9,056 nucleotides of DNA. Source: Lysobacterales bacterium (GTDB lineage Bacteria > Pseudomonadota > Gammaproteobacteria > Xanthomonadales > Marinicellaceae). Each line of letters starts with the position of its first letter. The stretch's first letter is position 1. The stretch spans positions 1-9,056 of the forward strand of contig WGBZ01000123.1 in assembly GCA_015494035.1 (NCBI GenBank). Direction: 5' to 3'. A program made the translations under genes and the position numbers. Below are positions 1 to 6,272 of this stretch, piece by piece. The notes under the pieces were generated by a model. It saw nothing but the letters and a program-made list of their open reading frames with translations. It had not been told where the DNA came from and searched no databases.

Positions 1-82
1 ATGGCCACGAAAAACCTGGTGCCGAAAGCCGCCCGGCTCTCATGTCATAATCAGGGATCAATCACCAGGAATCCGAACCGAA

Positions 83-670
83 TCACCCACGGTAATGGCT
101 CACCTTTTCGTTCAGGTCAGGGCGTGGCCGATCCCGTGGCGGTGCTTTGGCGGTGCCAATGTGAAAAAAACCGGCGATGCGCTCCTTGTCATGTAACCCC
201 AGTGCTTTGGCAACTTGCGTGTCATAAGCCGGCCAATCAGTTACCCACTGGCTGGCAAAACCGTGCGCGGCGGTGGCCAGAAGCAGGTTTTGGCCCACCG
301 CACCGGTGGACAACAACTGTTCGATCTCCGGGGTTTTTCCATCATTGCGTGGAGAAAAGACAAGCGCAATCACCAGCGGGGCCTGACAAAAGCGTTGCCG
401 TTCCCTGGCCAGCAACGCTGGCTCGGTTTCGCCCTTGCTGGCTTGAATTTCGGCCAGCTTCTCGCCCAGTTTCTGACGCCCCTGGCCTTCAATAACAATA
501 AACCGCCAGGGTTCCAGTTTGCGGTGATCCGGCACCCGCAGCGCCGTGTTCAGGATGTCTTTCAATGTGTCCGCATCCGGGCCCGGCCCGGTCAGGTTGC
601 GGGCCAGTACCGAACGGCGTGTGCGCAACAGATCGAGTGCCGAGGAATTGGTTTGGGCAGAAGCTGTCAT
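83..670 (-). CDS. YdjA-like nitroreductase family protein (FMN-dependent NAD(P)H oxidoreductase)
   Basis: A 195-residue protein, the usual length for the small single-domain nitroreductases of the YdjA type. Seen: an N-terminal RTRRS segment (residues 16-20), the PDHRKLEPWRF stretch (47-57) that resembles the FMN-pocket segment of YdjA, a GAVGQNLLLAT helix (123-133) followed by GFASQWVTDW (137-146), and a C-terminal GFFHIGTA...PRPDL segment (167-185) typical of the family. Family knowledge: these are cytosolic homodimeric flavoproteins that reduce nitro compounds or quinones with NAD(P)H; the natural substrate is usually unknown. I chose the ATG at 670 because it has a GGA about 10 bases upstream; an in-frame TTG at 682 would add four residues and cannot be excluded. 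The gene is divergent from the transhydrogenase operon, with about 100 bp between the two starts, so a shared control region is plausible. Downstream, positions 1-82 hold no recognisable gene or clear terminator. Confidence 0.88.
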   Translation of the reverse strand: MTASAQTNSSALDLLRTRRSVLARNLTGPGPDADTLKDILNTALRVPDHRKLEPWRFIVIEGQGRQKLGEKLAEIQASKGETEPALLARERQRFCQAPLVIALVFSPRNDGKTPEIEQLLSTGAVGQNLLLATAAHGFASQWVTDWPAYDTQVAKALGLHDKERIAGFFHIGTAKAPPRDRPRPDLNEKVSHYRG

Positions 671-704
671 CGGTTTTTCCAATGGTTCTCATTCACAGTT
701 TGCA

Positions 705-713
705 ATTGTAACA
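705..713 (-). promoter_or_regulatory. Possible extended -10 promoter for the nitroreductase gene
   Basis: Read on the minus strand, TGTTACAAT matches an extended -10 element (TGn followed by a near-consensus hexamer). No convincing -35 box is seen at 16-18 bp. It lies about 35 bp upstream of the chosen ATG at 670 and overlaps the -35 region of the divergent pnt promoter, so the two promoters would compete. This is inference from a short motif. Confidence 0.3.
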
Positions 714-735
714 TTGGCGTTATCCTGCCTATAAT
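706..735 (+). promoter_or_regulatory. Sigma-70-type promoter of the pnt operon
   Basis: A perfect TATAAT (730-735) is preceded at 18 bp by TTGTAA (706-711). The predicted start of transcription is near 742, giving a leader of about 27 nt before the ATG at 769. A 12-bp palindrome with one mismatched pair (TTGCAATTGTAA, 700-711) covers the -35 box and could be an operator, but no specific regulator can be named. Confidence 0.6.
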
Positions 736-768
736 GAGCCCATTGAAAACCAACCATGAAGGACAGCC

Positions 769-1890
769 ATGAGTGTAACTGTAGGTGTCATCAACGAAAC
801 CAATGAGCTGGAAAGGCGGGTGGCCATTACCCCGGAAGTGGCAGCCAAAATCCGCAAGTGGGGCTGGCAGGTGGTGCTGGAAACCCGCGCTGGTGAAGCC
901 GCCGGTTTTCCCGACAGCGACTACACGGACTGCGAGATTGCACCCAGTGCCGATGCGGTGCTGAAACAGGCCGATGTGATCTTTCGTGTGTCGCCTCCCG
1001 ATGCGGCCTTTTTCCAGGCGGCCAAGGAGGGTGCCTGCATTATCGGTTTTATGTCGCCGTTTACTGATCAGGAACGGTTCAAGGTGGCAGCCGAGCGCAA
1101 ACAGGTGGTGTTTGCCGTGGAATTGATTCCGCGCACCACGCGCGCCCAGGCCATGGACGCCTTGTCCTCCCAGGCTTCCATTGGCGGTTACAAGGGCACC
1201 TTGATCGCCGCCAACGAAAGCCCGCGATTTTTCCCCATGCTGACCACGGCCGCAGGCACCATTCGCCCCAGCCACGTGTTAGTGATTGGCGCCGGCGTGG
1301 CCGGTTTGCAGGCCATTGCCACTGCCAAGCGGCTGGGTGCCATTGTGACGGCTTATGACGTGCGGCCGGAAACTGCCGAGCAGGTGGAATCCCTTGGCGC
1401 CAAGTTTCTGGATCTGGGCGTGCAAGCCGTGGGTGAGGGCGGTTATGCCCGCGCGCTGACGCCTGAGGAACTGGAGCAGCAACGCCAGGCGTTGAAGGAT
1501 TTCCTCAACAAGGTCAATGTGCTGATTACCACGGCAGCAGTACCGGGCCGGCCCGCACCAAAAATTGTTACTGCCGACATGGCCAAAAACATGAAAACCG
1601 GCAGCGTGATTGTGGACCTGGCTGCCGAAGGCGGTGGCAACTGCGAACTCACCGAGCCGGGGAAAACCATCGAAATCAATGGCATCAAGATCATCGGCCC
1701 ATTGAACGTGCCGGCCACGGTGCCCATGGACGCCAGCCTCATGTACTCGCGCAATCTGTATAACTTCAGCAGCCTGTTGAATGATGACGGAAAGCTGCAC
1801 TTCAACTGGGAAGACGAGATACTGGCCGGCTGCGTGCTGACGCACGATGGCCAGCTGGTGCATCCCGTACTGACAGGAGAAAAATCATGA
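769..1890 (+). CDS. pntAA: NAD(P) transhydrogenase alpha subunit, part 1 (PntAA; domain I)
   Basis: A 373-residue soluble subunit binding NAD(H), the hydride donor site of the proton-translocating transhydrogenase (NADH + NADP+ + H+ out gives NAD+ + NADPH + H+ in). Seen: the N-terminal AlaDH/PNT segment (about 1-135) with ERRVAITPE (15-23), an RQD loop with R122, Q127 and D130 followed by SSQASIGGYKG, and a Rossmann nucleotide fold with GAGVAG (174-179) and an acidic D197 at the end of strand 2, consistent with NAD rather than NADP. The protein stops after the Rossmann region without membrane helices, so the alpha chain is split as in Rhodospirillum rubrum rather than fused as in E. coli PntA. 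ATG 769 has AAGGA at 759-763. Its stop overlaps the pntAB start (ATGA), indicating translational coupling. Confidence 0.96.
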   Translation: MSVTVGVINETNELERRVAITPEVAAKIRKWGWQVVLETRAGEAAGFPDSDYTDCEIAPSADAVLKQADVIFRVSPPDAAFFQAAKEGACIIGFMSPFTDQERFKVAAERKQVVFAVELIPRTTRAQAMDALSSQASIGGYKGTLIAANESPRFFPMLTTAAGTIRPSHVLVIGAGVAGLQAIATAKRLGAIVTAYDVRPETAEQVESLGAKFLDLGVQAVGEGGYARALTPEELEQQRQALKDFLNKVNVLITTAAVPGRPAPKIVTADMAKNMKTGSVIVDLAAEGGGNCELTEPGKTIEINGIKIIGPLNVPATVPMDASLMYSRNLYNFSSLLNDDGKLHFNWEDEILAGCVLTHDGQLVHPVLTGEKS

Positions 1891-2213
1891 TAGACGGTTT
1901 TGCCAGCCTTTATATTTTCATGCTCGCGGCCTTCCTGGGCTTCGAGATTATTTCCAAGGTGCCAGTGGTGTTGCACACACCGCTCATGTCCGGTTCCAAC
2001 TTTATTCACGGCATTGTGGTGGTGGGTGCCATGGTGGCCCTGGGCCACGCCGACACGACGGTAGAAAAAGTGATCGGTTTTATTGGCGTGTTTCTGGGCG
2101 CGGCCAATGCCGTGGGCGGTTATGTGGTGACTGAACGCATGCTGGAAATGTTCAAGTCCAAAAAAGACAGCAAGAAAGACAGCAACGCTAAAGGACAGGA
2201 GAAAGCCGCATGA
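1887..2213 (+). CDS. pntAB: NAD(P) transhydrogenase alpha subunit, part 2 (PntAB; membrane domain)
   Basis: A 108-residue membrane protein with three predicted transmembrane helices (roughly residues 5-25, 35-55 and 60-82) and a short charged, lysine- and serine-rich C-terminal tail (90-108). It corresponds to the C-terminal membrane part of the fused E. coli PntA. Motifs seen are the GFEIISKVP loop after helix 1 and the FIGVFLGAANAVGGYVVTERML stretch, split here as helix 3 plus the TERML end, both characteristic of the family. Together with PntB it forms domain II, the proton channel. ATG 1887 overlaps the pntAA stop, and AGGAG lies at 1875-1879. The stop again overlaps the next start by ATGA, so three subunits are likely made in a fixed ratio. 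Confidence 0.95.
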   Translation: MIDGFASLYIFMLAAFLGFEIISKVPVVLHTPLMSGSNFIHGIVVVGAMVALGHADTTVEKVIGFIGVFLGAANAVGGYVVTERMLEMFKSKKDSKKDSNAKGQEKAA

Positions 2214-3616
2214 TTGACCTCATCATGAAACTGGCCTATTTTGTGGCCTCCATCCTTTTTATTGCCGGTTTGCGCCGCATGACCTCGCCCAAAACCGCAC
2301 GCAGCGGCATCGTCTGGGCCGGTATCGGCATGTTGATCGCCGTGGGTGCGACGTTCCTGCTGCCGGGTTTGCAAAACACTCTGTTGATTGTGACGGCACT
2401 GTTTCTGGCCGCTGTCTGGGCCTGGTATCAGGGCAAGCGCGTGCCCATGACCGACATGCCGCAAATGGTGGCCCTGTATAACGGCATGGGCGGCGGCTCG
2501 GCCGCAGCCATTGGCGCTTACGCACTGGTCAACGCCCTGCAACACGCCGATGCCTGTAGTGCCGGTGCCATCTCAGGTGGCCACGATTGCCTGCATGGTA
2601 TCGTTGGCTGGCTGGCAGTGATCGGTGCTTTTATCGGCACGGTATCCTTTTCCGGTTCACTCATCGCCTTTGGTAAATTGCAGGGTTGGATCGATAAACG
2701 CTACACCTTCCCCGGCCAGCACATCTTTAACGCCCTGGTGACCCTGGCCGCGTTGTGGCTGGGCTATCTGGTTGTCCAGCAGCCGGATGCCCAACTCATC
2801 ATCGCCTTCTTTGTGGTGTCGTTCCTGCTGGGTATTTTCATGACCTTGCCCATCGGTGGGGCGGACATGCCAGTGGTCATCTCCCTGTATAACGCCTTTA
2901 CCGGCCTGGCCGTGGCTTTCGAGGGCTTTGTGCTCGGTAACGAGGCCATGATCATTGCCGGTACCTTTGTGGGGGCGGCCGGTACCTTGTTGACGCAACT
3001 GATGGCCAAGGCCATGAACCGCTCCCTGTTCAATGTGCTGTTCGGTTCCATGGCCGCCAAAGGCGAGGCGGCAGCCGTGACCGGCTCCATGAAACCCATT
3101 GACTCCATGGACGCGGCCGTGCAACTGGGCTTTGCCGACCGGGTGGTGATTGTGCCAGGCTATGGTCTGGCCGTGGCACAGGCGCAGCATAAATTGTGGG
3201 AGCTGGTCAAAATGCTTCAGGACCGTGGCGTGGACGTCAAATTCGCCATCCATCCGGTGGCCGGTCGCATGCCCGGACACATGAACGTGTTGCTGGCCGA
3301 AGCGGGCGTACCCTATGACCTGATTGAAGACATGGAAGACATCAACCCGCAGTTTCCCAACACCGATGTGGCGTTGGTGATCGGGGCCAACGACGTGGTT
3401 AACCCGGCTGCGCGCGACGACCCCAACAGCCCCATTTACGGCATGCCCATTCTGGAAGTGGACAAGGCCAAGAACGTCATTGTGGTCAAGCGGGGCCGTG
3501 GTACCGGCTTTGCCGGCATTGAAAACCCGTTGTTTTTCAAGGACAACACACGCATGCTGTTTGGCGACGCGCAGGACGTGGTCACGCAGCTGATTCAGGA
3601 ATTGAAAGAACTGTAG
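2210..3616 (+). CDS. pntB: NAD(P) transhydrogenase beta subunit (PntB; membrane domain plus NADP(H)-binding domain III)
   Basis: A 468-residue subunit of full length. The first ~265 residues form a bundle of hydrophobic helices; the remainder is domain III, which binds NADP(H). Seen in domain III: GYGLAVAQAQ (317-326), GRMPGHMNVLLAEA (352-365), GANDVVNPAA (392-401), SPIYGMPIL (407-415) and KRGRGTGFAGIENPLF (427-442). Residue 91 is Asn in ALYNGMGGG, where E. coli PntB has the well-studied His91; Asn here is, to my knowledge, common in split and mitochondrial-type enzymes. The KRS motif that follows in E. coli is KRG here. An unusual hydrophilic loop with two cysteines (C116 and C127) lies between helices. 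ATG 2210 has AGGAG at 2197-2201 and overlaps the pntAB stop. It is the last gene of the operon, followed by a hairpin terminator about 75 bp downstream. Confidence 0.96.
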   Translation: MIDLIMKLAYFVASILFIAGLRRMTSPKTARSGIVWAGIGMLIAVGATFLLPGLQNTLLIVTALFLAAVWAWYQGKRVPMTDMPQMVALYNGMGGGSAAAIGAYALVNALQHADACSAGAISGGHDCLHGIVGWLAVIGAFIGTVSFSGSLIAFGKLQGWIDKRYTFPGQHIFNALVTLAALWLGYLVVQQPDAQLIIAFFVVSFLLGIFMTLPIGGADMPVVISLYNAFTGLAVAFEGFVLGNEAMIIAGTFVGAAGTLLTQLMAKAMNRSLFNVLFGSMAAKGEAAAVTGSMKPIDSMDAAVQLGFADRVVIVPGYGLAVAQAQHKLWELVKMLQDRGVDVKFAIHPVAGRMPGHMNVLLAEAGVPYDLIEDMEDINPQFPNTDVALVIGANDVVNPAARDDPNSPIYGMPILEVDKAKNVIVVKRGRGTGFAGIENPLFFKDNTRMLFGDAQDVVTQLIQELKEL

Positions 3617-3690
3617 AGCATTTTTACTGCATCTAATGGTGGGTCCCATTGGCCCCGACGTGGCCGAGAATGCCGACCAATGACAGAAAC

Positions 3691-3720
3691 AAAAGAGGCC
3701 ATGCGCCTCTTTTGTTTTTT
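3691..3720 (+). terminator. Rho-independent terminator of the pnt operon
   Basis: A perfect 9-bp stem (AAAAGAGGC at 3691-3699 with GCCTCTTTT at 3705-3713), loop CATGC, followed by GTTTTTT. It lies 75 bp after the pntB stop. The hairpin is almost identical to the one after rhlE at 5262-5287. Confidence 0.9.
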
Positions 3721-3751
3721 CGATAAATAAAAGCCCGGACGTTCGCTTTTG

Positions 3752-3760
3752 TGTTATAAT
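3752..3760 (+). promoter_or_regulatory. Extended -10 promoter of rhlE with a long leader
   Basis: TGTTATAAT combines a perfect TATAAT hexamer (3755-3760) with the TGn extension, which can replace a -35 box; the bases at the -35 distance do not match consensus. Transcription would begin near 3767, leaving a leader of about 134 nt before the rhlE ATG. The leader contains a small hairpin (CACAAC at 3862-3867 paired with GTTGTG at 3871-3876) just upstream of the Shine-Dalgarno GGAG at 3890-3893, which could affect translation. Long leaders are common on cold-responsive helicase genes; that role here is inference. Confidence 0.55.
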
Positions 3761-3900
3761 CACCGCATCGCAGCCAGTTGACGATCGTGGTTGCTCTTGA
3801 ATACCGGCATTCTGCCATTTTCAATTCCCAATTCTTTTAGTGAATTTCACCTGGATCGTTCCACAACCTTGTTGTGTCAGGGCGATTCTGGAGAAAAATC

Positions 3901-5235
3901 ATGACATTTAATGACCTCGGCCTTTCGGCTGAAATCCTTCGTGCTGTGTCCGAACAGGGCTACAGCGAACCCACACCCATACAAGCCCAGGCTATTCCGG
4001 TGGTGCTGGAAGGCCGCGATTTGCTTGCAGGCGCCCAGACCGGTACCGGCAAAACCGCTGGCTTTACCCTGCCCATGCTGCAAAAACTCAGCCAGGCCAA
4101 AAACGCCCCGGGCCGCAAGCCGCGTGCACTGGTGCTGACCCCAACCCGCGAACTGGCCGCCCAGGTGGCCGAAAGCGTTCGCACCTATGGCAAATACCTG
4201 CCATTGAAATCCACGGTGATTTTTGGTGGCGTCAAGCCCGGCCCACAAATTCGCCAGCTGCAAAACGGCGTGGACATTATTATTGCCACTCCCGGTCGAC
4301 TGCTGGATCACGTGCAGCAAGGCAATGTTGACCTGTCCGGGGTGGAAATTTTTGTGCTGGATGAAGCTGACCGCATGCTCGACATGGGTTTTATCCACGA
4401 CATTAAGAAAATTCAGCAACGGTTGCCTAAACAGCGCCAGAACCTGATGTTTTCTGCCACTTATTCCGATGAGATTCGCCAGCTTGCCTCGAGCCTGTTG
4501 AACAACCCGGCAAGCGTGGAAGTGGCGCGTAAAAACACTGCGGCGGAAACCGTTTCACAACGTATCCTGCCGGTGGACAAAAAACGCAAGTCCGAATTGC
4601 TCAGCCACCTGATTGGCTCGCAGAACTGGCAACAGGTGTTGGTTTTCACCCGCACCAAGCACGGCGCCAACCGTCTGGCCGAGTACCTGAACAAGTCCGG
4701 CCTCAAGGCCGACGCCATTCACGGCAACAAGTCACAGGCCGCTCGTACTCGCGCCCTGAAAGCATTCAAGGCCGGCCAAACCCGCGTGCTGGTGGCCACC
4801 GACATCGCCGCTCGTGGGCTGGACATTGACCAACTGCCACACGTGGTCAATTTTGAACTGCCCAACGTGGCGGAAGACTACGTGCATCGCATTGGCCGCA
4901 CCGGACGCGCCGGCAACGAAGGCGAAGCCATTTCACTGGTGTGTGTAGATGAGCACAAATTGCTGCGTGACATTGAGCGCCTGCTCAAGCGCGACTTGCC
5001 ACAGGAAGTGCTGGAAGGCTACGAGGTCGATCCCACCATCAAGGCTGAACCCATCAAGAACGGTGGTGGCCGCAAACAGCCACGCCGACGCACAGGCGGC
5101 AGACCCAGTGCCCGGAAATCCAGCGGCAACAGCCGCTCAGGCAATGGCCGCCGTGGCCAGGGCACAAAAGCCACCGCTGCCCCTCGGCCCGGTCGCAATC
5201 GCCGCAACGCCATGCGGCAGAAAACCGCCGCCTGA
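3901..5235 (+). CDS. rhlE: RhlE-type DEAD-box ATP-dependent RNA helicase
   Basis: A 444-residue cytosolic RNA helicase that remodels RNA duplexes with ATP, by family knowledge acting in ribosome assembly and RNA turnover. All core motifs are present: Q motif with phenylalanine F3 and PTPIQ (24-28), Walker A AQTGTGKT (45-52), PTRELAAQ (81-88), TPGRLLD (130-136), DEAD (154-157), SAT (185-187), [13 protein letters not shown] (248-260), ARGLDID (304-310) and [10 protein letters not shown] (329-338). After ~385 comes a basic, low-complexity tail rich in Arg, Gly, Ser and Lys, as in RhlE proteins, which probably adds non-specific RNA binding. ATG 3901 is chosen because GGAG at 3890-3893 is well spaced and the protein then begins MTFNDLGLS as in homologues; earlier in-frame codons lack such a site. 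The gene stands alone between two terminators. Confidence 0.93.
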   Translation: MTFNDLGLSAEILRAVSEQGYSEPTPIQAQAIPVVLEGRDLLAGAQTGTGKTAGFTLPMLQKLSQAKNAPGRKPRALVLTPTRELAAQVAESVRTYGKYLPLKSTVIFGGVKPGPQIRQLQNGVDIIIATPGRLLDHVQQGNVDLSGVEIFVLDEADRMLDMGFIHDIKKIQQRLPKQRQNLMFSATYSDEIRQLASSLLNNPASVEVARKNTAAETVSQRILPVDKKRKSELLSHLIGSQNWQQVLVFTRTKHGANRLAEYLNKSGLKADAIHGNKSQAARTRALKAFKAGQTRVLVATDIAARGLDIDQLPHVVNFELPNVAEDYVHRIGRTGRAGNEGEAISLVCVDEHKLLRDIERLLKRDLPQEVLEGYEVDPTIKAEPIKNGGGRKQPRRRTGGRPSARKSSGNSRSGNGRRGQGTKATAAPRPGRNRRNAMRQKTAA

Positions 5236-5261
5236 CAAATGGCTTGTTTCCATAGCAGATA

Positions 5262-5290
5262 AAAAAGAGGCCATTGCGCCTCTTTTTATT
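5262..5290. terminator. Bidirectional terminator between rhlE and the toxin-antitoxin/phnA patch
   Basis: A perfect 10-bp stem (AAAAAGAGGC at 5262-5271 with GCCTCTTTTT at 5278-5287) with loop CATTGC. The A-run on the left and T-run on the right give a U-tract on either strand, so it can end both rhlE (plus) and the genes read from the right (minus). It is 26 bp after the rhlE stop. Confidence 0.88.
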
Positions 5291-5325
5291 GCCCGGCATT
5301 TATCGCGCGGGCGCGAATCATAAGG

Positions 5326-5541
5326 TCAGCTTTTCTTGACGAATTTCGTCAGGATGACGATGCGTTGGCCGTTGATTTTGCCTTCGATGTGTTCGGGGTT
5401 GTCGGCCACCAGCGAGATGCTGCGCACGGCGGTGCCGCGTTTGGCGGTGAAGTTGGCGCCTTTGACGTTCAGGTCTTTGATCCCTTTGACGTTCAGGTCT
5501 TTGATCAGGGTGACGGTGTCACCGGCTTCCAGTACCGCGCC
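5326..5541 (-). pseudogene. Truncated second copy of the phnA-type gene (3' fragment)
   Basis: Encodes on the minus strand the last ~64 codons of the intact gene at 6456-7031 plus an eight-codon in-frame duplication, ending in KKS instead of KKN before a TGA at 5326-5328. The reading frame runs open only a little further upstream before an in-frame TAA near 5563, and no start codon lies between, so it is not a complete gene. It retains most of the SH3-like PhnA C-terminal domain but lacks the zinc ribbon. Of three substitutions relative to the intact gene, two change the protein (Asn to Ser at the last residue, Gly to Ser in the RGISLV segment) and one is silent. The high similarity indicates a recent duplication. 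Confidence 0.85.
5459..5506. repeat. 24-bp perfect tandem duplication inside the phnA fragment
   Basis: Two exact, adjacent copies of a 24-bp unit (5459-5482 and 5483-5506). The intact gene has one copy (6589-6612). On the coding strand it duplicates eight codons, giving IKDLNVKG twice without changing frame. Confidence 0.95.
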
Positions 5542-5591
5542 TTGTATTGTCCAGAGCTTTTATGCGGTGTTGGCGGCTCATGGTGAAGGGG

Positions 5592-5879
5592 CTATTCTTG
5601 CAGTGATTTCACGACGGCTTGCGGGTTGTGCTGCACAACTTTGAGCAAGACCCGGGCAGTTCCCCGGGGCGAGCGAAGGCCCTGCTCCCAATGACGCAAG
5701 GTGCCAAGGGAGATGCCGAAAGTTGCGCAGAACTTTTGCTGGCTCATCCCGGTTTTCTTCCTGATTGCCTTGACATCAATTGGCTCAGGACTGTGCTCAA
5801 CGACGCCTGTTTTTTCGCCTTTGGCATGTCGAATGGCTTCAGACAGCCCGGCGGCAATTTCATCAAATGCATTACTCAT
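5592..5879 (-). CDS. higA: HTH antitoxin of a HigBA2/RelE-type toxin-antitoxin pair
   Basis: A 95-residue protein. The N-terminal third (about 1-33) is the toxin-facing segment found in this antitoxin group, beginning MSNAFDEIAAGLSEA; residues 36-90 form a Cro/C1-type helix-turn-helix domain with GMSQQKFCATFGISLGTLRHWE, where the recognition helix falls around SLGTLRHWE. Family knowledge: the antitoxin neutralises its ribosome-dependent RNase partner and represses their joint promoter. It is second in the operon, which is the HigBA order rather than the RelBE order. Its ATG (5877-5879) lies inside the end of the toxin gene (8-base overlap) with GGAG about 10 bases upstream, so translation is probably coupled. 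Related annotations include NadS-family regulator; the exact family name is less certain than the function. Confidence 0.85.
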   Translation of the reverse strand: MSNAFDEIAAGLSEAIRHAKGEKTGVVEHSPEPIDVKAIRKKTGMSQQKFCATFGISLGTLRHWEQGLRSPRGTARVLLKVVQHNPQAVVKSLQE

Positions 5880-6213
5880 TAGTTTGACTCCAAAAACTAA
5901 CCAGTTGCCTCACTGCTTCTGCAAGCAGCTTCTTTTCCCTGGCAGCCAGATTGGCTTTTTCATTCTTGCCGAACGCAGCCAGTAAATAAAGTGGCATGGT
6001 CTGGTTGTGAAAGTAGTAAACCACCCGGATACCGCCGCTTTTGCCACGTGAATCTCTTGCCCACCTGAGTTTTCTGATGCCTCCGGTTCCTTGAATAATG
6101 ACACCGGCTCCCGGGTGTGCTGATAAATATGCGATTAACTCGGATCGCTCATCTCTGGAAATCAGCTTGTTAATCTTGCGTTGAAATGGTTCGGTTTCGG
6201 CAACTGTAATCAC
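5872..6213 (-). CDS. higB: RelE/HigB2-type toxin (ribosome-dependent mRNA interferase)
   Basis: A 113-residue protein from a GTG start at 6213. It shows the pattern of the HigB2 branch of RelE-like toxins: VIIQGTGGIRKLRW (38-51), a basic GKSGGIRVVYYF strand pair (57-68) and LLAAFGKNEKANL (77-89). By family knowledge these toxins enter the ribosomal A site and cut mRNA, halting translation until the antitoxin rebinds; the Lys and Arg residues of the central strands carry the activity. No truncation or frameshift is seen, so it is probably functional. An in-frame TTG at 6243 would add ten residues but places the -10 box inside the gene, so I prefer GTG 6213, where homologues also begin (V/M-I-T-V-x-E-T). 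No strong Shine-Dalgarno precedes it, and the predicted transcription start coincides with the GTG. Confidence 0.85.
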   Translation of the reverse strand: MITVAETEPFQRKINKLISRDERSELIAYLSAHPGAGVIIQGTGGIRKLRWARDSRGKSGGIRVVYYFHNQTMPLYLLAAFGKNEKANLAAREKKLLAEAVRQLVSFWSQTNE

Positions 6214-6219
6214 GCACCC

Positions 6220-6247
6220 ATTATATACGCCACTGGCGCACAAGCAA
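6220..6247 (-). promoter_or_regulatory. Promoter of the toxin-antitoxin operon
   Basis: On the minus strand a perfect TATAAT (6225 to 6220) is preceded by TTGCTT (6247 to 6242) with a 16-bp spacer. Counting six bases from the hexamer puts the first transcribed base at or within a base or two of 6213, the proposed GTG start, which would make the mRNA leaderless. Confidence 0.65.
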
Positions 6248-6260
6248 GCAGTGCTTGTGC
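6238..6260. promoter_or_regulatory. Palindromic operator over the toxin-antitoxin -35 box
   Basis: A perfect inverted repeat of 8 bp, GCACAAGC (6238-6245) and GCTTGTGC (6253-6260), separated by 7 bp. It overlaps the -35 hexamer. Family knowledge says HTH antitoxins repress their own promoter by binding such palindromes; assignment to this antitoxin is inference. Confidence 0.55.
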
Positions 6261-6272
6261 AGCCTGTATTGT

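Larger units (their letters stand above)
5308..5541. repeat. Direct repeat, left copy: phnA 3' end plus its downstream flank
   Basis: This block matches 6273-6288 joined to 6451-6647. Over the phnA part there are three substitutions (5330, 5371 and 5421) plus one 24-bp tandem duplication; the 18 bases just left of it (ending ATAAGG) match exactly. In the right copy the match is interrupted only by miniature element A. The homology ends at 5541 on one side and 5308 on the other, and the toxin-antitoxin genes lie directly between the two copies. Confidence 0.9.

Noticed and set aside
1..495. Plus-strand open frame at the left end
   Set aside because: It is antisense to the nitroreductase gene, which has clear family motifs on the minus strand. 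The plus translation has no recognisable domain.
2657..3763. Long minus-strand open frame opposite pntB
   Set aside because: It is His- and Gly-rich antisense of a well-supported pntB gene and has no independent features.
5365..5586. Plus-strand open frames over the phnA duplicate and over phnA itself
   Set aside because: Both are antisense readings of the phnA coding sequence; their similarity to each other simply follows from the DNA duplication.
5541..5591. A functional short gene fused to the phnA fragment
   Set aside because: The fragment's frame meets a TAA near 5563 and has no start codon after it, so no protein can be supported.
6214..6243. Toxin start at the TTG codon 6243
   Set aside because: It would place the perfect TATAAT box inside the gene, and the extra ten residues are not expected from homologous toxins, which begin at the V/M-I-T-V position.
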